Virus record (IMG/VR): IMGVR_UViG_3300030451_004293
Span: 1 to 34,174 of that record
Origin: a virus
Length of the DNA: 34,174 bases
Direction: 5' to 3' (one strand)
The notes under the pieces are model-generated. The model saw nothing but the letters and a program-made list of their open reading frames with translations, had not been told where the DNA came from and did not search any database. Every line of letters begins with the position of its first letter. Position 1 is the stretch's first letter. Of the stretch, positions 24,787 through 32,516 are shown in pieces. Both the position numbers and the translations under genes were made by a program.

Positions 24787-24794
24787 CAAATATA
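24787..24794 (-). promoter_or_regulatory. TATATTTG element before the scaffold/capsid genes
   Basis: The minus strand reads TATATTTG, matching the Bacteroidota -7 consensus, in the 42-base gap before the scaffold-like gene; the predicted leader is about 17 bases. No TTG is present 17-23 bases upstream, so activity could be weak or depend on a phage factor. Confidence 0.42.
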
Positions 24795-24804
24795 TAAAAA
24801 ATTG

Positions 24805-25530
24805 TTACGATGCTACATGCGTCGCGGAAATATTTTTGGTGTCATAATCTAAAATATGTATACCATCTTCTTCCGCGGAAATAATAGCATCAAACAGTTG
24901 TTGTTCTAAAATATATAAATCTTCAACGCTAGATAAATAAGAAGCCGTTATTGCAACTTCTGATATACTTCCTGTATTTCCACTTGATGTAGGAATTCTA
25001 ACTCTATCTATTTCGGATACATCTATAGTGCCTATAGTAAATTTTATATGACTTGTGCCACTACCATAATATAGTTTTACTTCAGTAGCATCACATGTTA
25101 CTTTTGTTATTTGGTCAAAAGGTATAGTATATATTACACCTTTATTATAATTTTGAACAAACGGGTCATAAGTACCTGAACTATAGTCATTGCCTTTATC
25201 ATCTTCAAGTTCAGTTGTAATACCATCAAAGTTTACAATTCTATCATCTGCTAAATCTAAATTTTGTATGCGTATTATAGTATCAACAGCTTCTGAACTT
25301 AAAGCTCCAATTAAAAAGCCTTCATTTTTTAATTGCTCAAATACATGAAATCTTAAATTCGAAAGCTCTCTTTCGCCACTAGCTGGTGTATACTCTACTT
25401 CTAAATCGTCTTGCTCATACCTAGGAACTAAAATTTTATAAGTTGTTCCTACAGTCAAAGCTCCAACAGCACCTACGTTTTTTTGTACAACAGGTACAGC
25501 ATCTACATATTTAATTTGTAATAATCCCAT
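24805..25530 (-). CDS. Virion protein between portal and scaffold (241 aa), unknown
   Basis: A 241-residue protein with mainly beta pattern (GALTVGTTYKILVPRYEQDD; KVTCDATEVKLYYGSGTSHI) and a C-terminal helix (SSVEDLYILEQQLFDAIISA). Its ATG shares one base with the stop of the portal gene (TAATG), so production is probably coupled to portal. It is slightly acidic and has no signal peptide or membrane segment. Position between portal and scaffold suggests a head protein such as a decoration or head-fibre protein, but nothing diagnostic is visible and I do not recognise the family. Confidence 0.6.
   Translation of the reverse strand: MGLLQIKYVDAVPVVQKNVGAVGALTVGTTYKILVPRYEQDDLEVEYTPASGERELSNLRFHVFEQLKNEGFLIGALSSEAVDTIIRIQNLDLADDRIVNFDGITTELEDDKGNDYSSGTYDPFVQNYNKGVIYTIPFDQITKVTCDATEVKLYYGSGTSHIKFTIGTIDVSEIDRVRIPTSSGNTGSISEVAITASYLSSVEDLYILEQQLFDAIISAEEDGIHILDYDTKNISATHVAS
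24808..24824 (-). terminator. Possible weak terminator at the end of the 241-aa gene
   Basis: On the minus strand CGACGC, loop ATGTA, then GCATCG form a 6-bp stem with one C-A mismatch, overlapping the last codons of the 241-residue gene, followed within 8 bases by TTTTTT (24800-24795). The short imperfect stem makes this a tentative call. Confidence 0.3.
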
Positions 25531-27980
25531 TACATCATCATATCAAGTCCACCCATACGTTCTGTTTGCCCTTGTTCTTCTGCAGGCAATTCTGTAACTA
25601 GTCCTGAATCAGGTGCCATAGGATCAACGTCAGCCATAGCTTCTGGAGATTCAGCCGCTTGTTGTTTTAAAGCCATTTTACCTGCATTAGCAGTTTCTTG
25701 CACTTTATTGCTACCCTCAACTTTTATTTTTTCTTTATCAGCTAGCCCTTGATTTTCTGATTCTTTAAGTTTCATCTTTAAATCATATTCAAGTTGTAAT
25801 CTAGCCATTTCATTTTGATGCTTTAAATTTTCTATATCCATGGCAGTTTTTGCTTCAAGTTGTTTTTCTGCCTGGATTTTTTGCATCTCAGCTTGAGCCT
25901 TTTGAGCTTGAGCTTGTTGTTGCGCTTGTTGTTGTTGTCGCACTTGTGCTTGAGCTTCTTCTTGATATTTTTTACGTCTTATAATTAAACATTGATTAGC
26001 TAACTTTGTATTTTTTATAGAGCGTATAAATATAGCATCTTCTAAACGTAATTCTTTTTGTTGAATTGACATTTGAATATTTTGCTCAAACTTAGCACGC
26101 TCTTCTTCATCAGGCGCCATAGTTATTTTAAGACCAAATTCATTAATATGAAAGTCTTTACCCATAGATATACTTTCCATAACAGCTTCACCGAGCATGG
26201 CAATATATTTCTTTTTAAGTGGGGAATACTTAATTAAATCTTGTAATCTTAAAATACAGTGTTCAGCAACTCTAGTTGTAATACTAAGCTCACCGTTATT
26301 AATATGTTTGGTAGCATTATTTGAAGCCATAAGAGCAAGCTTTTGCGTACCTATTAATGCTTTATTAGAAGGTTGTGTAGCATCTCTCGCTTCATTAATA
26401 CCAGTTACATCTCTTATAATTTGTAAATTATGATTATAAATAGCTATTAAACTATTCATATCTCTACCAATACCATTTTCTAATTCTTGTATTGGTATAG
26501 GTCCTGATATACCGCCTTCGTCATCTTGTCTTCTATAATATATATTACCAGTTTGATCATATATATCTTGTAACTCTAATGGTGTAAATGTAGCACCGTC
26601 ACCTTTCCCTACATTCTCTAATGCGCCTAATTCAAATGCAGCTCCTTTAGGTCTAGCCTTAGCTATAACTAATTGCATTTTAAGATGCGCTAATTGTATT
26701 TGGTCTGCAAAAGGCATCATTCTTTCAACTAATGATTTACTAGTTGCATTGTGCACATTAGGTATATAAACTATATAAGGACATGGTGTATCATCTAATG
26801 TAGACTTTTTACGTACCATATTTTCAAGAGGACCATAATTAATTACATGCTCTGTACCTACAATATAAATTCCTTTATAATAAATAGAAGCCGGTTGATT
26901 AGTTACTTCTCTCTTAAACTTTGATTTTTTTGGCGGCTTATATCCGTCTTTTTTACGGTATATATTATTGTATCCGTATTTATTTTCTTTCTTTTCATAT
27001 ACTATATTATAATTAGATTTAAAAACAGCATCTAATACCTCTATAGTAAATGAATCGTATTCATATTCTTCATAACCTAATTCTGAATTATAAGAACTAG
27101 TAGCACTAAAAGAATAAGGATTATTATTTTTACCTGCGTAACCTCTAGCAATATGTTCAAATTCTTTTTCTGATATTTCACCAGGCTTGCATAGTCTTTT
27201 TATTTCACCTATAGACATTCTTTTTACTTCACCAGCATGATATAAATCTTTACAATCTGGTGATTTACTATAAGAATGAATAAAATTAGCAGGGTCAACA
27301 TACTTAATTTTTATGCCTCTAGCTCTATCTGTTTCCGTTTTAGAAACAGCCATACCGCAAACAGTAAGGTCTCTTAATAGTTGTTGTCTTATTTCGTGGT
27401 AGTCATTTAATTCTTTTATAGCAGTTAATGCTTGCTCCATTGCAATTTCATTTTTTTGCTTATAATTTAATGACATATATAACTCAAGCTCCTCGCTAGT
27501 TTCAGGTATGTATTCTTCTTGAGATTGAGTATTACCTGCTAAACGGTTGAACTCTTTATTAAAGTCTTTATTTATCATATTAACAAACAAAGAATTTCTA
27601 TCGCTTATTCTTTTGTTTAAAGAAGTACGGTCAATAGCAGAAACTTTCATTTCATATTCTTGCTCTGTTAAACCATTTACAATAACATCTACAAATTTTG
27701 GAATAATACTTAAATTACTCCAATCTAAATTCATATATGATTGGTCACCAGAATTGTTTAATAAAGATTTATACTTTTCAACCGATTGTGTACCACTTGC
27801 ATATTGTCGTGCTGTATTAAATCTACGCTTTCGCCCGGCTACAGAATTTTGGCCTTGACCAGACCATTCGTGATACATTTTTTTAAAATACTTAAGACCG
27901 TACTCTTTTTTGTCTTTTACCTTTTTAGGGGCAAAAGGCGATGGATAACCTCCTATTTCTTTTATTTGTTTATTTCTCAT
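25530..27980 (-). CDS. Portal protein (816 aa)
   Basis: An 816-residue protein directly after the large terminase, overlapping it by four bases (ATGA). Size and architecture fit large portal proteins of crAss-like and related phages: an alpha/beta body with MNLDWSNLSIIPKFVDVIVN and GLTEQEYEMKVSAID, a stem/wing region, and a long C-terminal helical barrel or coiled coil rich in Gln, Ala, Lys and Glu (about 665-765, including QQQQAQQQAQAQKAQAEMQK). The tail ends in MMM. It should form the dodecameric DNA gate at one capsid vertex, contacting TerL and the connector proteins. No single signature is decisive, but length, neighbours and the C-terminal coiled coil agree. Confidence 0.82.
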   Translation of the reverse strand: MRNKQIKEIGGYPSPFAPKKVKDKKEYGLKYFKKMYHEWSGQGQNSVAGRKRRFNTARQYASGTQSVEKYKSLLNNSGDQSYMNLDWSNLSIIPKFVDVIVNGLTEQEYEMKVSAIDRTSLNKRISDRNSLFVNMINKDFNKEFNRLAGNTQSQEEYIPETSEELELYMSLNYKQKNEIAMEQALTAIKELNDYHEIRQQLLRDLTVCGMAVSKTETDRARGIKIKYVDPANFIHSYSKSPDCKDLYHAGEVKRMSIGEIKRLCKPGEISEKEFEHIARGYAGKNNNPYSFSATSSYNSELGYEEYEYDSFTIEVLDAVFKSNYNIVYEKKENKYGYNNIYRKKDGYKPPKKSKFKREVTNQPASIYYKGIYIVGTEHVINYGPLENMVRKKSTLDDTPCPYIVYIPNVHNATSKSLVERMMPFADQIQLAHLKMQLVIAKARPKGAAFELGALENVGKGDGATFTPLELQDIYDQTGNIYYRRQDDEGGISGPIPIQELENGIGRDMNSLIAIYNHNLQIIRDVTGINEARDATQPSNKALIGTQKLALMASNNATKHINNGELSITTRVAEHCILRLQDLIKYSPLKKKYIAMLGEAVMESISMGKDFHINEFGLKITMAPDEEERAKFEQNIQMSIQQKELRLEDAIFIRSIKNTKLANQCLIIRRKKYQEEAQAQVRQQQQAQQQAQAQKAQAEMQKIQAEKQLEAKTAMDIENLKHQNEMARLQLEYDLKMKLKESENQGLADKEKIKVEGSNKVQETANAGKMALKQQAAESPEAMADVDPMAPDSGLVTELPAEEQGQTERMGGLDMMM

Positions 27981-30058
27981 CGCATTCTTATATTACTTGC
28001 CTTGTTAAATGTTCTAACAAAAGGCTTAAAGTCAACTTTTTTTACTTTCTTTTTAAATTTATGGGTAGCACCTATTAGTGCTAAAGCAGACGCTATAGCA
28101 GCGTCATACTTTGTTCTATTATCTATTTCAAATACACTCCAATCTTTTAATAAGCCATTTAAATAACAATTACCCATTGTACCATCGGCTTTAAATCCTA
28201 CATGATCGTGTATATATGATTCGATTAAATCACCCATTAAATTTATAACTTCTGCGCTAGCAGTAGGAATACCAGGCGTCATTTTTTTATTAGAGTTTGG
28301 TGCCTTATTATATGTATATTCGGGTCTAGACATTAAATAGCCTGCAAACCCATTTTCACGAAAATAGTTAATAATTCCGACTTTATTGTTTTCAATTAAA
28401 ATTAATGCACCGTAGAAAACCACGGCTTTTAATACATCTTCGTAAAATATACTTGCTTTTGGTGGTCTGTTTATATACTCGCAACAAAAAATTTGGCTAA
28501 CGTTTTCAAAAGGATTAAACCTTTTATAAATATACAAAGCACCATCAGACCTACGATTATCAACGGTGTAATCATGATCAAAAGGGTCACAGCCGCCAAC
28601 ATAATTAATAGCATTACCAGGGCTCTTAATTCCTTTTTTAATAACTGTTTTGTTTCTGTCATCTTTATCTGGCAAGTATGTTATTTTAAATTTACCATTT
28701 TTATTAGGCACCCACTTAACTTTATCTTTTTGTTCAGGATTTTCCCATACAAAATTACCAGTAACAACTAATTCAGGGTGTTCCTCATTAAAATCCATTT
28801 GTTGAAATATTTTTTCAACATCAAATGTAGATTTAGAAGCATCTGCTCTAAAAGCTTCTTCTTCAGTAAAAGGAAACTGTCTTTTAAATTCGTTTAAATC
28901 AATATTATTACCTTCTAAAGCTTTTCTTCTATTTGATAAATATTCTTTAGACCCTATTTCAATAGGCATTTCATCAATGCCCATAACAGCTTTTTTAGGT
29001 TTATTTATAACGCTTTGCCCATATATATCAATAAACCCTTCTAAGTTATCAAAAGCTGGTATAAACAATGAATACAACCCAGAAACAGTTTGTCCGTTTG
29101 CATCTCTATTCGTTACATCAGAATTATTATAAATTTCTTTATATTCTTCACCACCCATATCCTGTGCGTTGGCTGTTGTTCCCATCATGCACTTACCCAC
29201 AATTTTTCTACCAAGCAATAAACAAGTTCGTGTAACTCGCCAATTCTTTTTTATACTATTTGGCTTTACCCATTTAGCACTTTCATCATGTATTAATAAT
29301 TTTAGCTTTTGGCCATCATATGAGTTTGAACCTGTATTTCTCCAATTTATTGTAGAGTTTAAAGATTCGTCTACAGAAGTGTATTTATTTTTTTTGGTAA
29401 TTTTTTGAGCAGGTGTTCTAAAAGCTAATTCCATACGCGGGTTTGAACTACCATCTTGTATAGGCTTAAAGAACCAAGGATAATTTCTAAATATATATAC
29501 GGCTTTATCCGTAAATAAATCCTGAGCATCTTTACCAGTTTTTGATAAAATACCATTTACAGTATTTTCATGGCTTGAAGCTATGTTTACAATTTCACTT
29601 GCAGAGCAATAACTAAAACCACTACGTCTATTTTTTAAATAGCATATACCATAACATCTATAATCTAGCTTACACGCTTCCCAAAAAATAAATAAGCGAC
29701 GATTTGCGTCTCTGTATTCAGGGTATCCAACATCTATCTTAGACCATTGTATATACATATAATGGCTTCCTGTAATATAAGTAGGTTTACCATTATTTAA
29801 AAACCATATACCTTCTCTCCTGCGCTTAAACTCTTCTATTATGAAGTCTTCGTATTTATCAATATTATCTCTCGTACATAATGGGTCAAGCTCTTGTCTA
29901 ATCCAGTACTGGTCTTTTTTACTTTTATCATAAAATAGCATTTTTTTACGAGGAGGAGCCTTAGGCAAACCAATACGAAGATTTTGTATAGTTACAATAT
30001 CTCCCTTAGTTTTATTAGGACATATCCATACAACATCTTTTTGTTTATCGTACCCCAT
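27977..30058 (-). CDS. terL: Terminase large subunit, packaging ATPase/nuclease
   Basis: A 693-residue packaging motor. ATPase part: an atypical Walker A-like segment LKNRRSGFSYCSASE (about 141-155) in place of a GKS/T loop, Walker B KLLIHDE with Asp258-Glu259, and a coupling motif MMGTTAN at 291-297. Nuclease part: YVGGCDPFDHD with Asp491, Asp494 and Asp496; LILIENN with Glu556; and YDAAIASALAL with Asp652, which together form the RNase H-like metal site. It packages DNA through the portal encoded next (four-base overlap). The start overlaps the preceding 106-residue gene by 14 bases. Full length compared with relatives of 600-750 residues, with both domains intact. Confidence 0.93.
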   Translation of the reverse strand: MGYDKQKDVVWICPNKTKGDIVTIQNLRIGLPKAPPRKKMLFYDKSKKDQYWIRQELDPLCTRDNIDKYEDFIIEEFKRRREGIWFLNNGKPTYITGSHYMYIQWSKIDVGYPEYRDANRRLFIFWEACKLDYRCYGICYLKNRRSGFSYCSASEIVNIASSHENTVNGILSKTGKDAQDLFTDKAVYIFRNYPWFFKPIQDGSSNPRMELAFRTPAQKITKKNKYTSVDESLNSTINWRNTGSNSYDGQKLKLLIHDESAKWVKPNSIKKNWRVTRTCLLLGRKIVGKCMMGTTANAQDMGGEEYKEIYNNSDVTNRDANGQTVSGLYSLFIPAFDNLEGFIDIYGQSVINKPKKAVMGIDEMPIEIGSKEYLSNRRKALEGNNIDLNEFKRQFPFTEEEAFRADASKSTFDVEKIFQQMDFNEEHPELVVTGNFVWENPEQKDKVKWVPNKNGKFKITYLPDKDDRNKTVIKKGIKSPGNAINYVGGCDPFDHDYTVDNRRSDGALYIYKRFNPFENVSQIFCCEYINRPPKASIFYEDVLKAVVFYGALILIENNKVGIINYFRENGFAGYLMSRPEYTYNKAPNSNKKMTPGIPTASAEVINLMGDLIESYIHDHVGFKADGTMGNCYLNGLLKDWSVFEIDNRTKYDAAIASALALIGATHKFKKKVKKVDFKPFVRTFNKASNIRMR

Positions 30059-30365
30059 TATTTTTTGCCATTTTTTCTACAAAGCCTTGTTTAAATGCTT
30101 TTTTATCCTCAGATATTTGATCAAGATAATCTGCATCTTCTGCTAATTGTTTTTCTAACTTAGCAATACCTTCTAATATTTCTTGTGCGTCTAAAAAAGC
30201 TTTTTTCTTACTGTCTAAAGCATTTTTTCTTTTTTCATCTAACACCTCGTCTGATATAGGCTTTTCAACATCATTAATTAATGTTTCAATAGCCATTTTA
30301 CCGGCGTCTATAAGCTTTTGAAGCGTACTATTTATATATTGCTTATTATCCATTTTTAATAGCAT
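30045..30365 (-). CDS. Small helical protein in terminase-small-subunit position (106 aa)
   Basis: A 106-residue, almost wholly helical, highly charged protein (EILEGIAKLEKQLAEDADYL; DEKRKNALDSKKKAFLDAQE) directly upstream of TerL and overlapping it by 14 bases. Position suggests the small terminase subunit that recognises DNA ends, but no helix-turn-helix is obvious. Alternatively it is a chaperone-like or scaffold helper. Two starts are possible: ATG at 30365 (overlapping the co-chaperonin stop by 20 bases) or ATG at 30353, giving MDNKQYINST and an overlap of 8 bases; the second has the A-rich leader usual here. Confidence 0.6.
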   Translation of the reverse strand: MLLKMDNKQYINSTLQKLIDAGKMAIETLINDVEKPISDEVLDEKRKNALDSKKKAFLDAQEILEGIAKLEKQLAEDADYLDQISEDKKAFKQGFVEKMAKNNGVR

Positions 30366-30948
30366 ATATTGAGTGTGTACGCACTCTGTAAACTACATCA
30401 CCTCCAGGCATTTCTATATCATAGTCTCTACCCTTAGCAAACATTATAGTGTCGCCTACTTTACCTCCTCCGTCAATAAACGTGTCATCTGCTACTAAAA
30501 CTTTGCCTTCACCTTCTTCGTATCTTTTTGTATATCCTGTATATATACCACTATCAGTAACTTCTTCTTCGTCGCACTTTTTAGTTATAATACAAAAAGG
30601 CCCTATAGTTTTATAACTACCGTCAGGCTTAATACTCATATACATCATACCTACATCCAAAAAAAAGTAAAATGAATTACATTCATTTCCATCATCAAAT
30701 TCAATTGGCTTTGCTTCTTGAGTTGCAAAATGATGTATTAACACTTGATCGCCAACATCAATGTTTTTATTTCTTTTAGACTTTTTAAGAGGTTCTTTAA
30801 TTATTGTAGCTATCGTTTGAGCGTTTTGTAAAGGATTAAATGTATTATCAACATAAATTTCTTTTCCGCCTAAATATCTTTTTTTGTGTAAAGAATCTAC
30901 TCTAATTATATATTTATCAATTGATGTAGCATTATTAGGAATTTTCAT
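30346..30948 (-). CDS. Tandem GroES-like (Cpn10) co-chaperonin (200 aa)
   Basis: A 200-residue protein that appears to contain two GroES-like domains. Domain 1 (about 11-105) starts DKYIIRVDSLHKK and carries VGDQVLIHH at 65-73. Domain 2 (about 116-198) starts GPFCIITKKCDEEEVTDSGI, has EGKVLVADD at 147-155 (the position of GEVVAVGPG in GroES), KVGDTIMFAKGRDY at 163-176, and closes with VYRVRTHSIYAIKNG, like the YLIMxxxDILAIV end of GroES. Two Cpn10 domains in one chain resembles chloroplast Cpn20. It probably replaces host GroES and works with host GroEL to fold capsid or other large virion proteins, as T4 gp31 does. Identification is from pattern matching only; a mobile-loop GGIVL-type contact is clearer in domain 2 (SGIYTG). 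Confidence 0.72.
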   Translation of the reverse strand: MKIPNNATSIDKYIIRVDSLHKKRYLGGKEIYVDNTFNPLQNAQTIATIIKEPLKKSKRNKNIDVGDQVLIHHFATQEAKPIEFDDGNECNSFYFFLDVGMMYMSIKPDGSYKTIGPFCIITKKCDEEEVTDSGIYTGYTKRYEEGEGKVLVADDTFIDGGGKVGDTIMFAKGRDYDIEMPGGDVVYRVRTHSIYAIKNG

Positions 30949-31207
30949 AAATAGGTTTTTTTAAATTATATTCAAATGCAATTGGCATGTCCTGAAAGCT
31001 TTTCCACATAATTTCTTCTTCAGTATTATCCATTATAATAAATAAATCTACTTTTAAAGTACCATACTTTATCCAATGTCTTTCATCATAAACAATACTA
31101 TTTAAAGTAAAATGTGCTCCAGGTGCTTTATATTTTGTGCCTACAACATAATGCATACCGTTTTTCATATCACTACCTATGGTGATTTTTCTTATTTGTT
31201 CAAACAT
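30935..31207 (-). CDS. Hypothetical protein (90 aa)
   Basis: A 90-residue protein with beta-strand pattern (MHYVVGTKYKAPGAHFTLNS; GTLKVDLFIIMDN) followed by WKSFQDMPIAFEYNL. It starts 6 bases after the holin stop and overlaps the co-chaperonin gene by 14 bases, so it sits in the coupled row. No signal peptide or membrane segment is visible. I recall similar short proteins in marine phages but no function; a role linked to the co-chaperonin or to lysis cannot be distinguished. Confidence 0.55.
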   Translation of the reverse strand: MFEQIRKITIGSDMKNGMHYVVGTKYKAPGAHFTLNSIVYDERHWIKYGTLKVDLFIIMDNTEEEIMWKSFQDMPIAFEYNLKKPIYENS

Positions 31208-31213
31208 TTAATT

Positions 31214-31603
31214 TTATTTTTTTGAAGATCCTCCGAAAAAGAAATCTATTATAGTATTTACTTTGCTTGACATAGCACCAAATACTGTAGATATAAAACC
31301 AATTTCATAATCAGACAATTCTAGCTGATTCATTACAAAGTACTTAAACATAAAATAAGATATAAAAAAGTAAGCTGATGTAAATATTACAGCTAATACT
31401 TTTTGTATAAAACCATCGCCTGAAAACATAGTTCTAGCGCTGCTTCTATCCTGCACCTCAAGTGCAAACATATCTTTTTCATGGTCTTGTACAACTTTTT
31501 GAAATTGTTGTTTTAATTGTTCTCTTTCTTCGTCCGTAGTAACAACTTCATCTATTATTGTAGATGCTTGCCCTACTAATGATTTAATTATATTTTTTAT
31601 CAT
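31214..31603 (-). CDS. Holin, 3-TM / GTA-holin-like family (129 aa)
   Basis: A 129-residue protein with the architecture of GTA_holin_3TM-type holins: an amphipathic N-terminus (IKNIIKSLVGQAS), a charged helix (DEEREQLKQQFQKVVQDHEK), the typical DRSSARTMF motif at about 52-60, two hydrophobic segments (VLAVIFTSAYFFISYFMF at about 69-86; IGFISTVFGAMSSKVNTIID at about 101-120) and a GGSSKK end. It would form pores in the inner membrane at the end of infection so that the endolysin reaches peptidoglycan. Its ATG overlaps the endolysin stop by four bases (ATGA), pairing the two genes. Confidence 0.85.
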   Translation of the reverse strand: MIKNIIKSLVGQASTIIDEVVTTDEEREQLKQQFQKVVQDHEKDMFALEVQDRSSARTMFSGDGFIQKVLAVIFTSAYFFISYFMFKYFVMNQLELSDYEIGFISTVFGAMSSKVNTIIDFFFGGSSKK

Positions 31604-32067
31604 AATGCTTTTATATTATCTTTTGCGTGTCTATATGCTGTTTTACCTTTGTCATTTTTATATGCTTCTAAAACTTGTCTTCTATTAGAATCACAAAATG
31701 ATATATGAATCCAGGCAAAATCAAACTCATTTATCATTTGATCAAAATCTAAACCTGAGTTTAGTATCCAATCATACATAATTTTGTTATTCATTTCGCC
31801 GTCTTTCCAAAACTGTAAATCCAACGCTTGGCCTTTGCAGTGTTGTGAAGTACGACTTCCACCAATAGCTTTGTTGAGTTTAGGGCTGCGATAACCACTG
31901 CTAATACGAATAGGACCAATAGCATCGCGCATAGGCTGTATAAGTTCTGTAATGAGCAACTGCATTGCTTGAAGATGTTCTTTATTAGGCTCATTGCTAA
32001 TTCCTAACCTTTTTGCTGTATTACTTTTTGTTATTTCAGATAATACAAAGTTTTTACTTAATCTCAT
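31600..32067 (-). CDS. Endolysin: peptidase M15 (D-Ala-D-Ala carboxypeptidase/endopeptidase-like)
   Basis: A 155-residue zinc peptidase of the M15A type. The metal ligands are visible: His76 and Asp83 in the segment SRTSQHCKGQALDLQFW, and His121 in WIHISF. The substrate-side motif SSGYRSPKLNKAIGG (about 57-70) precedes them, as in the family. It would cut peptide stems or cross-links in host peptidoglycan. There is no signal peptide, so release depends on the holin encoded directly after it. The N-terminus LSKNFVLSEITKSNTAKRLG is typical of phage M15 endolysins. The start overlaps the stop of a 37-residue gene (ATGA). Confidence 0.92.
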   Translation of the reverse strand: MRLSKNFVLSEITKSNTAKRLGISNEPNKEHLQAMQLLITELIQPMRDAIGPIRISSGYRSPKLNKAIGGSRTSQHCKGQALDLQFWKDGEMNNKIMYDWILNSGLDFDQMINEFDFAWIHISFCDSNRRQVLEAYKNDKGKTAYRHAKDNIKAL

Positions 32068-32177
32068 TTTTTAGGTCCCTTTTTTTTATTTAAATAATAG
32101 GCTTGAATTTGCGCTAATGTAAATATTTTTCCCGAAGGTGACTTGTACTTATTTTTTCCTATTTTTTTAAACGGCAT
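32064..32177 (-). CDS. Small basic protein (37 aa)
   Basis: A short gene in the 111-base space between the lipoprotein-like gene and the endolysin gene: ATG at 32177-32175, TGA at 32066-32064. The protein starts MPFKKIGKNKYKSPSGKIFT and ends in a Lys-rich tail (LNKKKGPKK). Its stop overlaps the endolysin ATG as ATGA, and its start is 2 bases after the previous stop. Perfect fit between neighbours is the main support. The KYKSPSGKxFTxxQxxAYY pattern seems familiar from small marine-phage proteins, function unknown. It could regulate translation of the endolysin through coupling. Confidence 0.6.
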   Translation of the reverse strand: MPFKKIGKNKYKSPSGKIFTLAQIQAYYLNKKKGPKK

Positions 32178-32178
32178 A

Positions 32179-32514
32179 TTAAAAGGCTTCCATTATTATT
32201 TCGTCAACTGAATCTTGTACTTCTTTTTTTGTAGCTTCCATAGTCATCATAATATTTGCTTGAAACCTTTTAGCTTCTTCATTATTATTAAAAACTACTA
32301 AGGTTGGTACAACAACTATTTTATATTCGCTAGCCCATCTTGAGTCAGATGTAATATCTATTCTTTCTGTTTTACAATCTGTTAACTTAGGCAACCAAGC
32401 AACTTCATTTGTTTTATTAAAACTAGCATTAAATTCAACAACAACTAATCCGTCCGAAAAATCTTGCGAACATGCTATTGCTGGAATTAATAGTAAGAAT
32501 AAAAATTTTTTCAT
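32179..32514 (-). CDS. Thioredoxin-fold lipoprotein-like protein lacking CXXC (111 aa)
   Basis: A 111-residue secreted protein. The signal sequence MKKFLFLLLIPAIACSQDF has a basic start, hydrophobic core, and a lipobox-like AIAC with Cys15, so lipidation is likely; a signal-peptidase I site after CSQ is the alternative. Beyond it, VVVEFNASFNKTNEVAW aligns with the thioredoxin strand and active-site region but has SFNKTN where WCGPC should be, while ERIDITSDSRWASEYKIVVV and the cis-Pro motif VPTLVVF are kept. It therefore looks like a thioredoxin fold without redox activity, facing the periplasm or the outer membrane. In the lysis region it could be a spanin-like or envelope-remodelling partner of the preceding membrane protein (inference). 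Confidence 0.68.
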   Translation of the reverse strand: MKKFLFLLLIPAIACSQDFSDGLVVVEFNASFNKTNEVAWLPKLTDCKTERIDITSDSRWASEYKIVVVPTLVVFNNNEEAKRFQANIMMTMEATKKEVQDSVDEIIMEAF

Positions 32515-32516
32515 AA

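Noticed and set aside
27786-28166. Plus-strand frame with a hydrophobic, membrane-like translation
   Set aside because: Antisense to the portal start and TerL end; hydrophobicity comes from complementing Lys-rich codons, and it spans the terL-portal junction.
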